Below, in pieces: positions 42,848 through 51,658 of a DNA stretch of 64,000 nucleotides (positions within the stretch are counted from its first letter, which is position 1; every line of letters begins with the position of its first letter). The translations under genes were made by a program, and so were the position numbers. The notes beneath the pieces were generated by a model that did not search any database, was not told the origin of the DNA, and saw only the letters and a list, made by a program, of their open reading frames with translations. Source of the stretch: PALSA-505 sp036267135 (GTDB lineage: Bacteria > Actinomycetota > Actinomycetes > Streptosporangiales > Streptosporangiaceae); the NCBI GenBank assembly GCA_036267135.1, contig DATAWQ010000151.1, forward strand, positions 1 to 64,000, written 5' to 3'.

Positions 42848-42904
42848 TGACTCATTGTCCCAGTCCGTCCCTGGCCGCCCGCCGGGCGGGGTGCGGTGGG
42901 CCGG

Positions 42905-45223
42905 TCAGCCTGGCGGCTGGCCGAGCTCGGCGAGCTTGGTCCTGACCGCGCCGGCGCCGGCGTGTTCGAGATCTTCGTAGACCGCCACGGCCTGGCGCCA
43001 GGCGTCCGCGGCCTGCCCCGGTTCCCCCGCCGCGAGCCAGGTGTCGCCGAGGCGGGTCAGTCCCTCGGCCTCGAAGACGCGGGCGCCGAGCTCACGGAAC
43101 AGGGCGATGGCGGACTGGAAGCACGTCGCGGCCTCGGGCAGGTGGCCGAGGTGGTGCTCGATGTAGCCGAGACTGTCCAGGCCGACGGCCTCACCGGGCC
43201 GGTTGCCGAGCTTACGGTGCAGGGCCAGGGCGTCCTGGCAGCAGGTGCGGGCCCGCCGGAAGTCACCGAGCTGGGCGTGCGACCAGCCGATGTCGTTGAG
43301 CGCGCCCGCCTGCCCGGCCAGGTCGCCAAGCTCGGCGTACAGGGCCAGCGCCTGTTCGGCGCGGTCGAGCGCCTCGGCGTCGCGGCCCTGGGAGTCCGCC
43401 ACCGCGCCGAGGGCCTGCTGCACCCGGGCCTGGCCGGCCTTGTCACCCAGCTGCTGGTGCAGTTCGAGCGAGGCGGCGAGCTGAGCGGTGGCTTCGGCGT
43501 AGTCGGTGAGCCTAGTGCAGGACCAGGCGATGTGGCGGTGGGCCGCCGCCCGGGCAGCCAGGTCGCCGACGCGGGTCGCGGCGGCCAGCGCGGTGCGGTG
43601 CAGCGCGATGCTCTCGTGCCACTGCCCGCGGCGGAGCAGGAAGTCGGCCAGGGCCCAGGGCAGTTGCCAGACGTAGGTGCACAAGCCGGTCCGCGCGGCC
43701 AGCGCGACCGAGGCGGTCAGCACCTGGCTTTCGGCCTCGAACCAGGCCATGGCCTGCTCGTGGCCGGTCAGCGGCTCGGGCGTGACCCCGGGGTGCGGCC
43801 GGCTGAGCGGGAACAGCACCCGGGCCGGGTTGAGCAGGAGGGAGGCGGCGCTCGCGGTGTGCACGTAGTGGTCGAAGACCCGGCCGAGCGCGGCCTGCCG
43901 GTCGTCGGCCTCGACGGCGGCGGCCTGCTCGACCGCGTAGGCCCGCAGCAGGTCGTGCAGGCCGAACCGGCCCTGGACCTGCTCGGTGATCAGATGCGCG
44001 TCGGCCAGTTCGGCCAGCACCCGGCGGGCCAGCGGCGGTGGCAGGCCGGCCAGGCTGGCCGCGGCGTGCGCGCCGATGTCCGGCCCGGGGTGCAGGCCGA
44101 GCAGGGCGAACAGGCGGACCGCGGCCGGTGACAGCATGGTCAGCGACCGGGCGAAGACGGCCCGCGCGCTGGCCGGCGCGTCCCCGGCGTCCAGGGCGTC
44201 CAGCCTGCGCCTGGCGCCCGCGAGCTCCTGGGTGAACTCGCCGAGCGGGAGCCTGGGCCGGGCCGAGACGCGGGCGGCGGCGATGGCCAGGGCCAGCGGC
44301 AGCCCGGCGCACAGCGCGATCAGCTCGGTGACCGCGTCCGGCTCGGCGGCCAGGCGGGCCGGGCCTAGCCGCTGGGCGAGCAGGTCACGGGCCTCCGCGT
44401 CGTCCAGCACCTCCAGCGTCAGCGGGCAGGCGCCTTCGACCGCGATCAGCCCGCCGAGGTGGCTGCGGCTGGTGACCACCACTAGGTGGCCGGGACTGCC
44501 GGGCAGCAGCGGGCGGACCTGGGCGGCGTCGGCGGCGTTGTCCAGCAGGACCAGCATGCGCTGACCCGACAGCAGGCTGCGGTACAGGCCGACCTGTGCG
44601 TCCACGCTGGCGGGAATCTGCGCGGCCGGGACCGCGAGCGAGTCCAGCAGGCCGCGGATGGCCTCCGCCACCGGCATCGGCCCGCCGGACGGATCGAACC
44701 CGCGCAGGTTCAGGTAGAGCTGGCCGTCAGGAAACCGCCCGGCCACCCGGTGGGCCCAGTGCACGGCCAGCGACGTCTTCCCGACCCCCGCGGTCCCCGC
44801 GAGCACCGTGACCAGCATGCCGCCCGGCTCCCCGGCCTGGTCGAGCAGCCGGGTGAGTGCGGCCAGCTCGTCGTGGCGGCCGGTGAACTGGCGCACCGGA
44901 GCGGGTAGCTGCCTGGGCATGATCCGCGCGCCGCCCGCCGGGACCGGCCGTTTCGGCGGCGCGGCCTCCCAGGCTTCACCGTCGCCGGGCGAACGCGGCC
45001 GGGCGGTGGCGATGAAATCCTGCCTGGCCTCGCCGCGCAGCCCGAGCGCGTCGGCGAGACGGTGCACCGAATCGGGGTGCGGCCGGGTGGTGGCGCCGCG
45101 CTCCAGGTTGCCGATGGCCCGGACGCTCAGCCCAGAACGCGTGGCCAGCTCGCGCTGGGACAGCCCGGCGGACTCGCGGGAGTCACGCAGCCTGATCCCG
45201 AACGCGGCGACGCCGTAAGTCAA
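42905..45223 (-). CDS. XRE-NB-ARC-TPR signal-transduction regulator
   Basis: The product is 772 aa, starting at TTG 45223 (no better start seen). Residues 8-65 are an XRE helix-turn-helix (ESAGLSQRELATRSGLSVRA). Residues about 110-400 are an NB-ARC ATPase: FTGRHDELAAL, Walker A GTAGVGKTSLA, Walker B RMLVLLDNA, VVTSRS, GLPLALAIAA. From about 480 there are tetratricopeptide repeats of about 40 residues (for example ALGAVADSQGRDAEALDRAE, DIGWSHAQLGDFRRA). It resembles the C-terminal two-thirds of AfsR-like regulators but with an XRE instead of SARP domain. Target genes unknown. Confidence 0.88.
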   Translation of the reverse strand: MTYGVAAFGIRLRDSRESAGLSQRELATRSGLSVRAIGNLERGATTRPHPDSVHRLADALGLRGEARQDFIATARPRSPGDGEAWEAAPPKRPVPAGGARIMPRQLPAPVRQFTGRHDELAALTRLLDQAGEPGGMLVTVLAGTAGVGKTSLAVHWAHRVAGRFPDGQLYLNLRGFDPSGGPMPVAEAIRGLLDSLAVPAAQIPASVDAQVGLYRSLLSGQRMLVLLDNAADAAQVRPLLPGSPGHLVVVTSRSHLGGLIAVEGACPLTLEVLDDAEARDLLAQRLGPARLAAEPDAVTELIALCAGLPLALAIAAARVSARPRLPLGEFTQELAGARRRLDALDAGDAPASARAVFARSLTMLSPAAVRLFALLGLHPGPDIGAHAAASLAGLPPPLARRVLAELADAHLITEQVQGRFGLHDLLRAYAVEQAAAVEADDRQAALGRVFDHYVHTASAASLLLNPARVLFPLSRPHPGVTPEPLTGHEQAMAWFEAESQVLTASVALAARTGLCTYVWQLPWALADFLLRRGQWHESIALHRTALAAATRVGDLAARAAAHRHIAWSCTRLTDYAEATAQLAASLELHQQLGDKAGQARVQQALGAVADSQGRDAEALDRAEQALALYAELGDLAGQAGALNDIGWSHAQLGDFRRARTCCQDALALHRKLGNRPGEAVGLDSLGYIEHHLGHLPEAATCFQSAIALFRELGARVFEAEGLTRLGDTWLAAGEPGQAADAWRQAVAVYEDLEHAGAGAVRTKLAELGQPPG

Positions 45224-45322
45224 CCCAGGCCCCTACAGAATCTTGGCTTCACTCACGCAAGCCAGTCCTCGGATTTACCGGTCCCAGGGTACGCCTCAGC
45301 CGCCTTCCGCGAGGGTGATCAA

Positions 45323-45352
45323 CGGGCTCCCGGAACGCGATCCGGGAGCCCG
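45323..45352 (-). terminator. Terminator after the ABC exporter operon
   Basis: CGGGCTCCCGGA-acgcga-TCCGGGAGCCCG forms a 12-bp stem with a 6-nt loop, 20 nt past the end of the permease gene. It is flanked by GTTTGT on the plus side; the minus side has only TTGATC, so termination in that direction would be weaker. Confidence 0.6.
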
Positions 45353-45371
45353 GTTTGTGAGTCCGCCCGCT

Positions 45372-47738
45372 TTACTCGGCGCGCAAGGCGGCGGCGGTGC
45401 GCATGCGGGCCGCCCAGCCCGCCGGGAGCAGCGCACCGGCTACCGCGATCACGACCCCGGCCAGCGCCAGCCCGGCCAGCTCCCAGGGGAGATACACGTT
45501 CAGGAAGGTGGCCGGCAGGCCGAGGTTGGCCGAGGAGGCCATGACCGGCAGCACGTAACCGTGCAGCGCCATTCCGGCCGGGATGGCGAGCAGGCCCGCC
45601 AGCAGGCCGACGCCGGCCACCCAGCACACCACCATGGCGATGACCTGCCGCGGCGTCATGCCGAGAGCCTTGAACACCCCCAGGTCATGCACGCGCTCCC
45701 TGGTCTGCAGCACTACGCCGTTCAGCACCCCCAGCCCGGCCACCACGGCCAGCATCAGGGTCAGCAGGCCGATCACGCCGAACATCAGGTTCACCACCAC
45801 CGACTTACGGCTGTTGACGTTGACCGCGTAGCCGGCGCCGAGCCTGTTGCCGACCGCCTGAGCGTAGGCCGAGACGCTGATGCCCGGCCGCAGGGCCACG
45901 TCGATCTGGTCGGGCTGCGCCATGGCCGGGCTGGCCGCGGCCAGCGTCCGCCAGTCGGTGACGACCGACACCCCCCGGTTGTCGGCGGCGAAGTCTTCCC
46001 CGACGATCCGCACCGGGATCGAAGTGGCGCCGAAGGTGATCGTGACCGTGTCGCCTACCGTCTTGTCGGTCATGCCCAGGAAGCCGGTGGACGCGACGAT
46101 CTGGCCCGGTCCCGTGTACCAGTGCCCGTGGATCATCGGGTAGCCGGTCCAGCCCGCCTTCCCGGTAAAGGCGGTGGCGGCGACGCGCACCGACTGGCCG
46201 GCCAGGCCGGCCGGCGCGTTGGTCTCGTCGGTGTAGCGCAGCGTTCCCGGTTGCGAGCGCAGCGCCGTCACGATGGCCCGCTGATCGGCGGAGGTGAGGT
46301 TGTAGTCGTCGCGGCTGGAGTTGGACCAGATCTGCACCGGCTGGGCGCTGGCGCGCGACAGGCCCTCGACCACCCGGCCGAGCGAGGCGCCCAGACCGAC
46401 GGCGAAGGTCACCGTGGTCGCGCCGAGCAGCACCGCCACCAGCGTCGCGGTGCTGCGCGCCGGGCGGGCGAACGGGGCCGCCAGCCCGATCGTGACCGGC
46501 CGGGGCAGTGCTAGCTTGCCCTGGCCCAGCCGGCCCAGCAGCCGGTGCGCGGCGTAACCGCGGCCGGTGCGGGGCGCCCGTCCGGCCGTGATCGCCCGCA
46601 CCGCGCTCAGCCGGCCCGCCCGCACCGCGGGCAGCACCGCCGCCACCGCGACCAGGGCGAGCATCCCCGCGGGCACGGCCACGTCGACCCAGACCGGCAC
46701 GCCGAGCGTGCCCACGCCGTAGACGTTCGCGGTCTGCCGCAGCAGCATCGAGGCCAGCAGGTTGCCGACGACCAGGCCGGCCAGGACGCCCACCACGGCC
46801 GGCACCGCGATCTGGCCGGTGTAGGCGGCCACGACCTGGCCGGGGGTGAAGCCGATGCTCTTGAGCACGCCGATCCTGCGGTAGCCGGCCACCACGGCGC
46901 CGCTGACCACGTTGGCCACGATCAGCACCGACAGCACCAGCCCGATGACGCCGAAGGCCACCAGGAAGGGCACGAACGGCCCGATCTGGGAGATCTGCGT
47001 GGCCTTGGCCGACAGGTAAGACTGCGTGCCGGTGAGGGACCCCGGCGGGAGCGCCGCACCGATCGCCGCGGTGTCGGCGTGGATGGCCGCGTCCGTGGCC
47101 GCGCCGCGGAACCGGTACAGCATCTGCACGCTCGGCGGCGACCCCGGCGCGCGCAGCGCGGGGACCTCGGCGGGCACCACCCAGCCGCTGGCCGAGTTGG
47201 TGATCGAACTGGCCTCGCCGACCACGGTCAGCTTCGGGTGGCCGGGCACGCTGGTCACCGTCATTCTGGTGCCGAGCGGGAGGCTGAACTGGAAGTTGCT
47301 GGCCTGGTTGAATTCCAGGACGAGCTGGCCGGGCCGCTGCGGCCAGTGGCCGGACTCCAGGGTGAGGTCATCGACCGGCCCGCCGGGCGATGCCCGGCCG
47401 GCCAGGGTCAGCGGCGGCAACGTCCCCGGCGTCCCGGCCGCCTGGACCAGCACGGCCGCGGTGGGGAACGGGCCCGCCGCCGCGGTCACCCCGGGCCGCC
47501 GGGTGGTGGCGGCCAGGTCGGCCGGCGTGGTCGCGGCCGTGTCGATGCTCGCGGCGATGTGCGCGCCGCGCTGGGCGGCGAAGGCGTGGTCGAACGGGCT
47601 GCTGGAGTCCACCACCAGGGCGAGGGCCAGCACCGAAGCACCCGTGGAGACCAGCAAGACCAGGCCGATCACGATCGTCCGCAGCCGCCGGCGGGACACC
47701 CCGCCGCGCACCGCGCGGGCGACCGGCCCGCCCCTCAT
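45372..47738 (-). CDS. FtsX-like ABC transporter permease (MacB/LolC type)
   Basis: The product is 788 aa. An N-terminal helix (IVIGLVLLVSTGASVLALAL), a long extracytoplasmic domain, a first FtsX unit (FLVAFGVIGLVLSVLIVANV), a second extracytoplasmic domain and a second FtsX unit ending in four helices match the duplicated FtsX permeases. It overlaps the ATPase gene by 4 nt (ATGA). Likely an exporter of peptides, lipids or antibiotics, or a stress sensor partner of the kinase next door. Confidence 0.9.
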   Translation of the reverse strand: MRGGPVARAVRGGVSRRRLRTIVIGLVLLVSTGASVLALALVVDSSSPFDHAFAAQRGAHIAASIDTAATTPADLAATTRRPGVTAAAGPFPTAAVLVQAAGTPGTLPPLTLAGRASPGGPVDDLTLESGHWPQRPGQLVLEFNQASNFQFSLPLGTRMTVTSVPGHPKLTVVGEASSITNSASGWVVPAEVPALRAPGSPPSVQMLYRFRGAATDAAIHADTAAIGAALPPGSLTGTQSYLSAKATQISQIGPFVPFLVAFGVIGLVLSVLIVANVVSGAVVAGYRRIGVLKSIGFTPGQVVAAYTGQIAVPAVVGVLAGLVVGNLLASMLLRQTANVYGVGTLGVPVWVDVAVPAGMLALVAVAAVLPAVRAGRLSAVRAITAGRAPRTGRGYAAHRLLGRLGQGKLALPRPVTIGLAAPFARPARSTATLVAVLLGATTVTFAVGLGASLGRVVEGLSRASAQPVQIWSNSSRDDYNLTSADQRAIVTALRSQPGTLRYTDETNAPAGLAGQSVRVAATAFTGKAGWTGYPMIHGHWYTGPGQIVASTGFLGMTDKTVGDTVTITFGATSIPVRIVGEDFAADNRGVSVVTDWRTLAAASPAMAQPDQIDVALRPGISVSAYAQAVGNRLGAGYAVNVNSRKSVVVNLMFGVIGLLTLMLAVVAGLGVLNGVVLQTRERVHDLGVFKALGMTPRQVIAMVVCWVAGVGLLAGLLAIPAGMALHGYVLPVMASSANLGLPATFLNVYLPWELAGLALAGVVIAVAGALLPAGWAARMRTAAALRAE

Positions 47739-48457
47739 CGCCGCACCTGCGCCGGGGTGCGGCCGGCCTGCTGGCCGTCGGCGGCGTGCCCATCCACGAT
47801 GTGCCCATCCACGATGTGCACCGTGCGCTGGGCGTAGCGGGCGGCCAGGTCCGGGTTGTGAGTGACCAGCACCAGCGTCTGCCCAGACTGGTTCAGCTCG
47901 AGCAGCAGTTCGCCGATCTCCTCGCCAGTCGCGGTGTCCAGCGCGCCGGTGGGCTCGTCGGCGAGCAGCAACGCGGGCCGGTTCACCAGGGCGCGGGCGA
48001 TCGCGACCCGCTGGCGCTCCCCGCCCGACAGCCGGTCGGGGTAGGCGTTGCGGTGGTTGTCGATCCGCAGCGTGGCCAGCAACTCGTTCGCGCGGGTCCG
48101 CGCCTGCTTCTTGGGCAGGCCGGCGAGCTGGGCCGGCAGCAGCACGTTGTCCAGTACGGTCAGGTCCTCCAGCAGGTTGAAGAACTGGAAAATCATGCCG
48201 ATCCGGATGCGCCGGAACCGGGCCAGCCTGGTCTCGCTCAGCCGGTCGATGCGCTCCCCCGCCACGGTGACCGTGCCGCTGGTCGGCCGGTCCAGGCCGG
48301 CGATGAGGTTGAGCAGTGTGGACTTCCCGCTGCCGGACGGGCCCATCACCGCGACGGCCTCGCCCTTGGCCACCTGCAGGCTGATGCCGTCCACGGCCGG
48401 CTGCCCATCATCGTCATAGCGCTTCGTCACATCGTCGACCCGTATCAGGGCTTCCAT
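47735..48457 (-). CDS. ABC transporter ATPase, LolD/MacB family
   Basis: The product is 240 aa from ATG 48457 after GGAGG. Walker A GPSGSGKST, Q-loop FQFFNLLEDLTV, signature LSGGERQRVAIARAL, Walker B LLLADEPTGALD and H-loop VTHNPD are intact. A 15-bp tandem repeat near 47790-47822 gives HIVDGHIVDGH close to the C terminus. Partner of the FtsX permease; divergent from the kinase gene at 48719, a frequent arrangement of antibiotic-responsive exporter/two-component modules. Confidence 0.93.
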   Translation of the reverse strand: MEALIRVDDVTKRYDDDGQPAVDGISLQVAKGEAVAVMGPSGSGKSTLLNLIAGLDRPTSGTVTVAGERIDRLSETRLARFRRIRIGMIFQFFNLLEDLTVLDNVLLPAQLAGLPKKQARTRANELLATLRIDNHRNAYPDRLSGGERQRVAIARALVNRPALLLADEPTGALDTATGEEIGELLLELNQSGQTLVLVTHNPDLAARYAQRTVHIVDGHIVDGHAADGQQAGRTPAQVRR

Positions 48458-48718
48458 CGGGGACCTCCGTCGTCGCCGAAAAGGGGTAAGGCTTTAGCCG
48501 GGTTCAGCCTCGGGGACCGGACCACCGCGGCGACATCCCGCAGACGCCCGATTCCCGGGTGGTGCTGGCGCTACCGCCGATGCGGGCCCCTGCTGTATGG
48601 GGGCCGGGCCGCCGCTCCTCTAGCATCGAAATCAAGATCGGCCCATGACCGGGTGGGCCGGCGGAACAGCCGGGCCATGGCGCAGCCGGGCCACCAGGGC
48701 GGGCAGGCGGAGGTGCCG

Positions 48719-50044
48719 ATGGCCGAGCGCGGTGCCGGGCCTGGGCCCGCGGCCGGTGCGCCCGCGGCGGCGCGGCTGGTGGGGCGCGCGCTGCTGCGGA
48801 CGCTGCGCCCGCTGGTGGCCGTCCGGACCTGGCTGGCGCTCATCCACCTGCTCACCGGCGTCGTCACCGGCAGCGTGGCCTTCGTGGTGATCGCGTTCGG
48901 GATGAGCGTCGGCCTCGCCACCGTGTGGTTTCTCCTGCTCGGCCTGCACGTGCTGGTGGCCCTGGCCTGGCTGAGCCTGCGATTCAGCCAGGCCGAGCGG
49001 GCCAGGTTCGAGGTCATGCTGGGCGAGCGCATCCCCGGCCCGCCCGCCGACCTGACCTCGGGCGCCAGCGCCTGGCAGCGGGTGCGGCGGCTGCTAGCCA
49101 CGCCCACGACGCTGCGGCAGGTCGGTTACGCAGCGCTCAGGCTCCCGCTCAGCCTGGCCGAGGCCGGCCTGGTGGTGGCGCTGTGGTCGTTCGCCGTGGC
49201 CATGTTCGGGCTGCCGTTGTTCGGCTGGCTGCTGCTGCACGTCGAATGGCACGTGCCGGGATGGATTCCCGCCAATCCCGGAGAGACGGCGGCCGCCTCC
49301 GCGCTCGGCCTGGTGCTGCTGATCGCGGCGCCGCACGTCACCCAGGGGGTGGCGGCGGTCGACACCGCGATCGCCCGGTACCTGATCGGCCCGGGCGGCA
49401 GCGCGGACCTGACCGTCAGGATCGGCGAGCTCGAGCGCAGCCGGGCCCGGGTGGTGGACGCCGCCGAGGCCGAGCGCCGACGGATCGAGCGGGACCTGCA
49501 CGACGGCGCCCAGCAGCGGCTGGTGTCGCTGGCCATGAACCTGGGCCGGGCCAAGGCCAAGTTCGACGACGACCCGCAGGCGGTGAAGGCCATCATCGAC
49601 CAGGCCCACACGGACGCCAAGAAGGCCCTGGCCGACCTGCGCAACCTGGTCCGTGGGGTGCACCCGCCGGTGCTCACCGACCGAGGCCTTGACGCCGCGC
49701 TCTCCGGCCTGGCCGCGCTGTGCCCGGTGCCGGTCAGGGTGCGCGCCCAGGTGGCGGTCAGGCCGTCGGCCTCGGTCGAGGCCATCGCCTACTTCGTGGT
49801 GGCCGAGGCCCTCACCAACGTGGCCAAGCACGCCTGCGCCCGGCACGCCGAGGTCACGGTCGGCCGGCACGGGGACGTGCTGCGGGTGGTTATCAGCGAC
49901 GACGGTATTGGCGGTGCCGACCCGGGCGGCGAGGGCCTGGCCGGCCTGGCCGACCGGGTCACCGGGGTGGACGGGCGGCTGTCGGTGCGCAGCCCGGCCG
50001 GCGGCCCGACCGTCATAGAGGTGGATCTGCCATGTGGACCGTGA
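48719..50044 (+). CDS. NarL-type sensor histidine kinase with sensor domain
   Basis: The product is 441 aa from ATG 48719, which has GGAGG 5 nt ahead (ATG 48677 is weaker). Four helices in an N-terminal sensor domain (about 35-220) are followed by HisKA_3 with ERRRIERDLHDGAQQRLVSL (phospho-acceptor His) and a HATPase with AEALTNVAKHACA, DDGIGGADPGGEGLAGL. It is followed by its response regulator after 49 nt and by a DUF4097-like protein, one operon. It likely controls the divergent ABC exporter. Confidence 0.9.
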   Translation: MAERGAGPGPAAGAPAAARLVGRALLRTLRPLVAVRTWLALIHLLTGVVTGSVAFVVIAFGMSVGLATVWFLLLGLHVLVALAWLSLRFSQAERARFEVMLGERIPGPPADLTSGASAWQRVRRLLATPTTLRQVGYAALRLPLSLAEAGLVVALWSFAVAMFGLPLFGWLLLHVEWHVPGWIPANPGETAAASALGLVLLIAAPHVTQGVAAVDTAIARYLIGPGGSADLTVRIGELERSRARVVDAAEAERRRIERDLHDGAQQRLVSLAMNLGRAKAKFDDDPQAVKAIIDQAHTDAKKALADLRNLVRGVHPPVLTDRGLDAALSGLAALCPVPVRVRAQVAVRPSASVEAIAYFVVAEALTNVAKHACARHAEVTVGRHGDVLRVVISDDGIGGADPGGEGLAGLADRVTGVDGRLSVRSPAGGPTVIEVDLPCGP

Positions 50045-50093
50045 AAACAGATGATCCGGCGCTGCTGCGCAAGGGGCTGACCGGAGGGTTGCT

Positions 50094-50741
50094 ATGCGGG
50101 TCGTGATCGCCGAGGACTCGGTGCTGCTGCGCGAGGGGCTGACCAGGCTGCTGGCCGAGGCGGGGCACGACGTGGTGGCGGCCGCGGGCGAGGCCGAGGA
50201 ATTCCTGCGGGCCGTGGGCCGGGACCAGCCTGACGTCGTGGTGGTGGACGTCCGGATGCCGCCGACGTTCACCGACGAGGGGCTGCGCGCCGCCCTGGTG
50301 GTGCGCAACCGGTGGCCGGACGTGGGCGTGCTGGTGCTGTCGCAGTACGTGGAGGAGCGCTACGCCACCGAGTTGCTGTCCCAGCGACCGCACGGGGTCG
50401 GCTACCTGCTCAAGGACCGGGTGGCCGACCTGACCGAGTTCCTGGACGCGCTGGACCGGGTGGCGGGCGGGGGCAGCGCGCTCGACCCTGAAGTGGTGGC
50501 CCAGTTGCTGGCCCGCAGCCGCCACCCGCTGGCCGACCTCACCGCCCGCGAGCGCGACGTGCTCGGGCTGATGGCCGAGGGCCGGTCCAACGCGGCGATC
50601 GCGGCCGCGCTGGTGGTGGGCGAGGGCGCGGTGGCCAAGCACATCAACAGCATCTTCGCCAAGCTCAGGCTGACCCCGGCCGATGGTGACCACCGTCGGG
50701 TGCTGGCCGTGCTGCGTTATCTGGGGGTCGATAGCCCATGA
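50094..50741 (+). CDS. NarL/LuxR-type response regulator
   Basis: The product is 215 aa. Receiver: RVVIAEDSVLLREGL, phospho-acceptor Asp in VVVVDVRMPP, LSQYVEE and the Lys in YLLKDRV. C-terminal LuxR helix-turn-helix: LTARERDVLGLMAEGRSNAA and AVAKHINSIFAKL. Partner of the preceding kinase; its stop overlaps the next start by 4 nt (ATGA). Confidence 0.93.
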   Translation: MRVVIAEDSVLLREGLTRLLAEAGHDVVAAAGEAEEFLRAVGRDQPDVVVVDVRMPPTFTDEGLRAALVVRNRWPDVGVLVLSQYVEERYATELLSQRPHGVGYLLKDRVADLTEFLDALDRVAGGGSALDPEVVAQLLARSRHPLADLTARERDVLGLMAEGRSNAAIAAALVVGEGAVAKHINSIFAKLRLTPADGDHRRVLAVLRYLGVDSP

Positions 50742-51658
50742 CCGGCTCGCTGCCCATGACCAGGGCCCGGCTGATGATCCTGGCCACTGGCGTCCCGGTG
50801 GCGCTGGCCCTGATCGGGCTGTGCACCCACGCCTGGGTCCGGGGCGCCGTCGGCACGCTGGCCAACCTGCAGCAGGTCGGCCGCTCGGTGGCGTTCACCG
50901 CGCCGACCGGGCCGAACGGGATCCACGTCGTCCTGAGCAACGGCAACCTCACCTTCCACACCACCCATACCACGGCCACGGGCCCGATCCGGGTGCACGG
51001 CAGGCTCTCGGGCAGCATGGCCGCGCCCGCATTCAGCCACCAGCTGACCGCCTCAGGCCTAACCCTCGATCCGCAGTGCCGGGCACCCATCGGCGGCTGC
51101 TCGGCCGGCTTCAACATGACCGGTCCGGCCGGGGTGCCCGTCAACATCAACGACTGGTTCGGCCAGCTCGACACCAGCAGGCTCAGCGGCGACGTCACGC
51201 TGTCGAGCAACTCGGGCGACATCGACGCCTCCCGGCTGACGGGGACGCTCCGGCTGAACGACAGCTTTGGCGACATCGACGCCAGCACCCTGTCCGGCCA
51301 CATCAAGCTGACCAGCAATTCGGGCGACATCGACGCCAGCAGGCTGACCGGAGACACCCAGATCTTCGACAGCTTCGGCGACGTCACGATCAACGGCCTG
51401 GCGGCGGCCGACCTGAAGTGCACCGGCCAATCGGCCGATTTCACCATCGTGTTCACCACGGTCCCGCGGAACGTGCAGGTCGGCGACAACTTCGGGGACG
51501 TCACCCTGGTTCTGCCACCGGGCCCCACGCGCTACCACGTGACCACGCTCAACCAATTCGGCCACACGTCGGTCACGGTGCCGCGCAGCAGCACGGCGGC
51601 GGACACGATCACCGTGCTCAGCAACTCGGGGAGCGTCGTCGTCAAGACCCGCGCCTAG
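50738..51658 (+). CDS. DUF4097-like membrane-anchored beta-repeat protein
   Basis: The product is 306 aa. One N-terminal helix (LMILATGVPVALALIGLCTH) anchors an extracytoplasmic domain. Residues about 150-225 hold 18-residue repeats, GDIDASRLTGTLRLNDSF, GDIDASTLSGHIKLTSNS and GDIDASRLTGDTQIFDSF, alternating SF and NS ends, the pattern of a right-handed beta-solenoid. Family members are often linked with stress two-component systems. Here it is translationally coupled to the regulator, which suggests a feedback or envelope-sensing role. It ends 4 nt inside the convergent MFS gene. Confidence 0.8.
   Translation: MTGSLPMTRARLMILATGVPVALALIGLCTHAWVRGAVGTLANLQQVGRSVAFTAPTGPNGIHVVLSNGNLTFHTTHTTATGPIRVHGRLSGSMAAPAFSHQLTASGLTLDPQCRAPIGGCSAGFNMTGPAGVPVNINDWFGQLDTSRLSGDVTLSSNSGDIDASRLTGTLRLNDSFGDIDASTLSGHIKLTSNSGDIDASRLTGDTQIFDSFGDVTINGLAAADLKCTGQSADFTIVFTTVPRNVQVGDNFGDVTLVLPPGPTRYHVTTLNQFGHTSVTVPRSSTAADTITVLSNSGSVVVKTRA

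Noticed and set aside
47390..48718. Upstream extension of the kinase frame by about 440 codons
   Set aside because: It is antisense to the ABC ATPase and permease genes and is low-complexity Pro/Arg; a good ribosome site marks ATG 48719.
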